A DNA stretch of 8,916 nucleotides, from positions 1 to 8,916 of the forward strand of contig DYMC01000070.1 of assembly GCA_020721745.1 (NCBI GenBank). Reading direction: 5' to 3'. The stretch comes from Lentisphaera sp. Its GTDB lineage: Bacteria; Verrucomicrobiota; Lentisphaeria; Victivallales; GWF2-50-93. Position 1 is the first letter of the stretch. The number at the start of each line of letters is the position of its first letter. Below the pieces are notes generated by a model, which worked only from the letters and a program-made list of their open reading frames with translations, did not search any database and had not been told where the DNA came from. Below, piece after piece: positions 5,631 through 8,916 of this stretch. Made by a program: the position numbers and the translations under genes.

Positions 5631-7366
5631 TGCTTGACAACAATAGAGGCGTGATCACGGGGGTGAACGGCAACATGCTCACTGTCCGCTTCGAGACACA
5701 GGTGACCCAGAACGAGGTCGCGTACGCGGTGCTCGGGGAGAAGCGGCTGAAGTCGGAGGTCATCCGGGTGCGCGGGAATCTCGCGGACCTGCAGGTCTTC
5801 GAGGACACACGCGGACTCAAGGTCGGCGGGGAGATAGAGTTCACCGACGAGCTCCTCAGCGTGGAGCTCGGTCCAGGACTGCTCACGAAAGTCTATGACG
5901 GGCTTCAGAATCCCCTCAATGTCCTCGCCGAGAAGACGGGATTCTTCCTGCAGAGAGGGGTGTATGCGGATCCTCTGGACGCGGGGAGCAAGTGGCGCTT
6001 CACTCCCACGGCGAAGCCGGGAGAAAGGCTGAGGGCCGGCGACAGCATAGGCGAGGTCCCCGAGGGGATATTCAAGCACAGGATAATGCTGCCGTTCTCG
6101 TTCCAGGGCTTCTGGGAGCTGACCTACGTCGCGCCGGAAGGCGAATACACGATAAAAGACGTGGTCGCGAAGGCGAAGAACGAGAAGGGCGATGAGCGGG
6201 AAATCACCATGACCCAGCGCTGGCCAGTGAAAATCCCCATCACTGCCTACAAGGAGAAGATGCTCCCAAGCGAACCGATGATAACCCAGCAGAGGATAAT
6301 AGACAGCTTCTTTCCAGTCGCGAAGGGAGGGACCTTCTGCACCCCGGGGCCATTCGGCGCCGGCAAGACCGTGCTGCAGCACGCGCTGAGCAGATATGCG
6401 CAGGCCGATGTGGTGATCGTGGCCGCGTGCGGCGAGCGCGCCGGCGAGGTCGTCGAGATTCTCCGCGAGTATCCGCATCTCGAGGACCCCCGCACCGGCA
6501 AGACACTCATTGACCGCTCCATAATCATATGCAACACCAGCTCGATGCCGGTCGCTGCGCGCGAAGCGTCAATCTACACCGCTGTCACGCTCGCGGAATA
6601 CTACCGCCAGATGGGGCTCCACGTCCTGCTCCTCGCCGACTCGACGTCGCGCTGGGCGCAGGCGCTCCGCGAGATGTCGGGCAGGCTCGAGGAGATTCCG
6701 GGCGAGGAGGCGTTCCCCGCCTACATCGAGTCGGTGATAGCGTCCTTCTACGAGAGGGCCGGCTATTTCAGGCTCAACGACGGCTCCCTGTCCTCAATCA
6801 CAATAGGGGGGGCTGTCAGCCCCGCAGGCGGGAATTTCGAGGAGCCGGTGACGCAGTCCACCCTCAAGGTCGTCGGATGCTTCCTCGGGCTCTCCCGCGA
6901 CAGGGCGAACGCGAGGCGCTTCCCGGCCATACACCCCCTCGACAGCTGGAGCAAGTATCCGGGCATAGTCCCGGACGAGGAGATGCAGTTCGCCAGGTCC
7001 ATCCTGCGCAGGGGCAACGAGGTGCACCAGATGATGAAGGTCGTCGGGGAGGAGGGCACAAATCTCGACGACTTCCAGATATATCTCAAGAGCGAATTCC
7101 TCGACTATGTCTACCTCCAGCAGAACACCTTCGACGATGTTGACGGCGCCAGCGACGAGCCCCGCCAGAAGGAGACGTTCTCCAAGGTCGTCGCCGCGAT
7201 GAGGACAAGCTTCTCCTTCGGGACCAAGGACGAGGCCAGAAAATTCTTCCAGGAGCTCAGGCAGCTCTTCATAGACTGGAACTACATCGCCACCAAGGAT
7301 GCGAAATTCGCAGAGATGAAAGCGAAAATAGAGAGGAAGATAAAGGAGAAAGCCCCAAATGCGTAA
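5630..7366 (+). CDS. atpA: V/A-type ATPase catalytic subunit A
   Basis: Subunit A hydrolyses or synthesises ATP in the A3B3 head, driving or driven by ion flow through the membrane sector. The product has 578 residues, the usual length. In order: the N-terminal beta-barrel (1-75), the A-specific non-homologous insertion (about 115-190), the P-loop GPFGAGKT (240-247), the catalytic-glutamate motif ACGERAGE (266-273; GERGNE in many archaeal relatives), Walker B LLLADSTSRWAQ (333-344), EIPGEEAFPAYIES (355-368), and a helical C-terminal domain from about 440. All catalytic residues look intact. The ATG at 5630 overlaps the preceding stop by one base and has GAGGAG 8 nt upstream. A longer in-frame reading from 5456 only overprints the DUF2764 gene. 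It overlaps atpB by 8 nt. Whether the complex pumps or synthesises, and whether it uses H+ or Na+, cannot be read here because the c-ring gene is absent. Confidence 0.98.
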   Translation: MLDNNRGVITGVNGNMLTVRFETQVTQNEVAYAVLGEKRLKSEVIRVRGNLADLQVFEDTRGLKVGGEIEFTDELLSVELGPGLLTKVYDGLQNPLNVLAEKTGFFLQRGVYADPLDAGSKWRFTPTAKPGERLRAGDSIGEVPEGIFKHRIMLPFSFQGFWELTYVAPEGEYTIKDVVAKAKNEKGDEREITMTQRWPVKIPITAYKEKMLPSEPMITQQRIIDSFFPVAKGGTFCTPGPFGAGKTVLQHALSRYAQADVVIVAACGERAGEVVEILREYPHLEDPRTGKTLIDRSIIICNTSSMPVAAREASIYTAVTLAEYYRQMGLHVLLLADSTSRWAQALREMSGRLEEIPGEEAFPAYIESVIASFYERAGYFRLNDGSLSSITIGGAVSPAGGNFEEPVTQSTLKVVGCFLGLSRDRANARRFPAIHPLDSWSKYPGIVPDEEMQFARSILRRGNEVHQMMKVVGEEGTNLDDFQIYLKSEFLDYVYLQQNTFDDVDGASDEPRQKETFSKVVAAMRTSFSFGTKDEARKFFQELRQLFIDWNYIATKDAKFAEMKAKIERKIKEKAPNA

Positions 7367-8654
7367 AGTCTACAACAGAATAATTCAGATAGCCGGAAAC
7401 GTCATCACCGTCGAGGCGGACGATGTCGCCTACGGGGAGCTCGCGGAGGTGAAATCCCAGCGCGGGATTTCCCTCGCGCAGGTCATAAGGATGCTCGACA
7501 AGAAGGTCTATCTGCAGGTCTTCGCGGGAAGCCGCGGAGTATGCACCGGGGACGAGGTCCGCTTTCTCGGCTCGCCGATGATGGTGTCAAGCTCGGCGAA
7601 CCTCCTCGGGCGCATATTCAACGGCGCGGGACAGCCGCGCGACTCGCGCCCGTCAATCAGGGACGACCTGGTCGAGATAGGAGGCCCGTCGGTGAACCCG
7701 GCCAAGAGAATCATCCCGCGGAACATGATAAGAACCGGGATTCCCATGATAGACGTGTTCAACTCGCTCGTCGAATCGCAGAAGCTGCCCATATTCTCCG
7801 TCGCCGGGGAGCCCTACAACCCGCTGCTCGCGAGAATCGCAATGCAGGCCGAGGTGGATGTAATCGTCCTCGGCGGAATGGGGCTCAAATACGACGACTA
7901 TCTCTTCTTCAGGGATGTCCTCGACAAGCACGGCGCTCTCTCCCGCTCGGTCATGTTCATACATACCGCTTCGGATCCTGTCGTCGAATGCCTGCTTGTC
8001 CCCGACATGGCGCTGGCGGTGGCCGAGAAATACGCGCTGGAAGGCAAGAGGATACTGGTGCTGCTCTCCGACATGTCGAACTTCAGCAACGCCCTGAAGG
8101 AGATAGCCATCACGATGGAGCAGATACCCTCGAACCGGGGCTATCCCGGCGACCTCTACAGCCAGCTAGCGTCCAGATACGAGAAGGCTGTTGACTTCGA
8201 AGGGGCAGGCTCGATAACCATCCTGGCCGTCACCACCATGCCGGGCGACGATGTTACGCATCCGATACCGGACAACACCGGCTACATCACCGAGGGGCAG
8301 TTCTACCTGAGAAACGGCAGGATAGAGCCGTTCGGCTCGCTCAGCCGCCTGAAACAGCTTGTCAACGACAAGACGCGTGGCGACCACCGGGCCATAATGG
8401 ACACTATGATCAGGCTCTATGCCGAATACCGCGAGACACTCGAGAAGCAGTCAATGGGCTTCCAGATGAGCAACTGGGACAGGAAGCTGCTGAAATATGG
8501 AAAGCTCTTCGAGAAGAGGATGATGGACCTGGCGGTGAACATCCCGCTCGAGGAGGCGCTCGACCTCGGATGGAAGACCCTCGCGGAATGCTTCGACAAG
8601 AGCGAAACCGGAGTGAAAAGCTCCCTGCTCGAGCAGTTCTGGCCGAAGGGGTAG
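7359..8654 (+). CDS. atpB: V/A-type ATPase regulatory subunit B
   Basis: Subunit B alternates with A in the head, binds nucleotide weakly and supplies an arginine to the A active site. The product has 431 residues, slightly shorter than archaeal B. The P-loop is degenerate, as expected for B: FSVAGEPYNPLLAR (146-159) lacks the GKT lysine. Other family motifs are GGMGLKYDDYLFF (172-184), LLSDMSNFSNAL (235-246), GYPGDLY (261-267), TMPGDDVTHPIPDNTGYITE (293-312) and FGSLSRL (325-331). Arg330 lies where the arginine finger of F1 alpha (SVSR) would fall. YEKA (274-277) stands where archaeal B has YERA, a conservative change. The ATG at 7359 lies inside the end of atpA, with AAGGAG 10 nt upstream. 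The TAG stop is followed at once by two hairpins rather than by atpD. Confidence 0.98.
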   Translation: MRKVYNRIIQIAGNVITVEADDVAYGELAEVKSQRGISLAQVIRMLDKKVYLQVFAGSRGVCTGDEVRFLGSPMMVSSSANLLGRIFNGAGQPRDSRPSIRDDLVEIGGPSVNPAKRIIPRNMIRTGIPMIDVFNSLVESQKLPIFSVAGEPYNPLLARIAMQAEVDVIVLGGMGLKYDDYLFFRDVLDKHGALSRSVMFIHTASDPVVECLLVPDMALAVAEKYALEGKRILVLLSDMSNFSNALKEIAITMEQIPSNRGYPGDLYSQLASRYEKAVDFEGAGSITILAVTTMPGDDVTHPIPDNTGYITEGQFYLRNGRIEPFGSLSRLKQLVNDKTRGDHRAIMDTMIRLYAEYRETLEKQSMGFQMSNWDRKLLKYGKLFEKRMMDLAVNIPLEEALDLGWKTLAECFDKSETGVKSSLLEQFWPKG

Positions 8655-8675
8655 TTCGCGGCCTGCGGACGCGAA
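8655..8675 (+). repeat. First hairpin directly after the atpB stop
   Basis: TTCGCG (8655-8660) and CGCGAA (8670-8675) form a perfect 6-bp stem around a 9-nt loop. The stem begins at the first base after the TAG. No U-tract follows, so it is more likely an RNA-processing or mRNA-stability element than a classical terminator. Confidence 0.4.
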
Positions 8676-8699
8676 CGGCTTTGCAGAAAGGCAGAGCCG
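8676..8699 (+). repeat. Second hairpin, adjacent to the first
   Basis: CGGCTTTGC (8676-8684) pairs with GCAGAGCCG (8691-8699) over 9 bp, with one G-U wobble and a 6-nt loop AGAAAG. It begins at the base after the first hairpin ends. Together they could shield the 3' end of the E-DUF2764-A-B message. There is no U-tract. Confidence 0.45.
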
Positions 8700-8861
8700 G
8701 GGAAGAAGTATAGGGAGAAGCGGAGATGAAAGACAGCTTGCGCCTCGGCGCAGAAAAAAAAACGGAGGGCTGAGATCGGCAACCGGCGGCCGCTAAACGC
8801 TGAACATCGCCTTGTCTACTTCAGATACGCAGAGACAAGTCGTAGGGCAGGCGGTCGGATC

Positions 8862-8916
8862 AATTTCAAATTTCAAATTTCAAATCTCAAATTACTAATT
8901 ACTAATTTCAAATTTC
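8862..8916. repeat. AT-rich tandem heptamer array (AATTTCA type)
   Basis: Eight units keep an unbroken 7-nt register: AATTTCA three times, AATCTCA, AATTACT twice, AATTTCA, then AATTTC cut by the window end. The array is much more AT-rich than anything else in the window and probably continues beyond it. Mixed unit types suggest expansion by slippage or by recombination between related arrays. Such arrays occur in intergenic spacers and often break assemblies; no function is evident. Confidence 0.85.

Larger units (their letters stand above)
8655..8916. other. Non-coding spacer after atpB, no atpD start found
   Basis: No open frame with a credible start begins here on the plus strand, although atpD normally follows atpB directly in operons of this type. 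The only ribosome-binding-site-like start (ATG 8726, preceded by GGAG) opens 15 codons that end at TGA 8771-8773 and resemble no ATPase subunit. The spacer holds two hairpins, an A9 run (8754-8762), an inverted repeat with arms CTTGTCT (8811-8817) and AGACAAG (8833-8839), and a terminal heptamer array. It shifts from GC-rich to very AT-rich near 8861. Confidence 0.6.

Noticed and set aside
8739..8762. Hairpin TGCGCCTCGGCGCA followed by A9, considered as a terminator
   Set aside because: On the plus strand the stem is followed by A rather than U, and on the minus strand the U-tract comes before the stem, so neither direction fits an intrinsic terminator.
8726..8773. A 15-codon open frame with a plausible ribosome-binding site after atpB, containing an A9 run
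   Set aside because: It is too short, has no similarity to AtpD, and frameshifting at the A-run only lengthens it by a few codons before a stop.
8862..8916. The heptamer array considered as a CRISPR array
   Set aside because: Units are 7 nt with no spacers; this is a simple tandem repeat.

Overview
The window is GC-rich, gene-dense bacterial DNA with two divergent transcription units. A short HPr gene and a large membrane-protein gene run leftward. aroA and then part of a V/A-type ATPase operon run rightward. The ATPase gene order (E, a DUF2764-type protein, A, B, with nothing else between E and A) is the compact bacterial form known from Chlamydiae, Spirochaetes, Lentisphaerae and some Bacteroidetes. 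With the GC-rich coding sequence, this suggests a PVC-superphylum bacterium (Lentisphaerota-like) or a spirochaete-like lineage. The lineage is inferred from gene order and protein style, not from a marker gene.

Left part (1-2841, minus strand). The HPr-like phosphocarrier gene has a canonical phosphorylatable His15 and a serine at the HPr-kinase site. Its last 14 nt overlap the start of an 816-codon gene. That gene encodes a secreted or membrane-anchored protein with a signal peptide, a glutamine-amidotransferase-like extracytoplasmic domain, a two-helix membrane hairpin and a large C-terminal domain. A perfect 14-bp inverted repeat follows its stop codon. The HPr gene carries a run of eight C near its 3' end (G8 on the plus strand), which affects both the HPr C-terminus and the overlap.

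Middle (2842-4312). A divergent intergenic region of about 190 bp holds a 12-bp perfect palindrome, a repeated 9-mer and a candidate promoter. aroA follows (EPSP synthase, shikimate pathway), complete and with its active-site motifs.

Right part (4313-8654, plus strand). A candidate sigma70-type promoter precedes four tightly packed genes: atpE (peripheral stalk), a DUF2764-family protein of unknown function, atpA (catalytic) and atpB (regulatory, non-catalytic). Gaps are +23, -1 and -8 nt, so they look like one translationally coupled operon.

Right edge (8655-8916). The usual next gene, atpD (rotor shaft), does not start here. The 262 nt after atpB hold two back-to-back hairpins, other small inverted repeats, an A9 run and an AT-rich tandem heptamer array that runs off the window. 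The ATPase cluster is therefore either split or interrupted by a repeat-bearing spacer. I see no mobile-element gene, CRISPR array, tRNA or rRNA. The points most worth a second look are the DUF2764 protein in the place where other A/V-ATPase operons encode the C/F subunits, the HPr-membrane protein couplet with its homopolymer, and the interrupted operon with its heptamer array.
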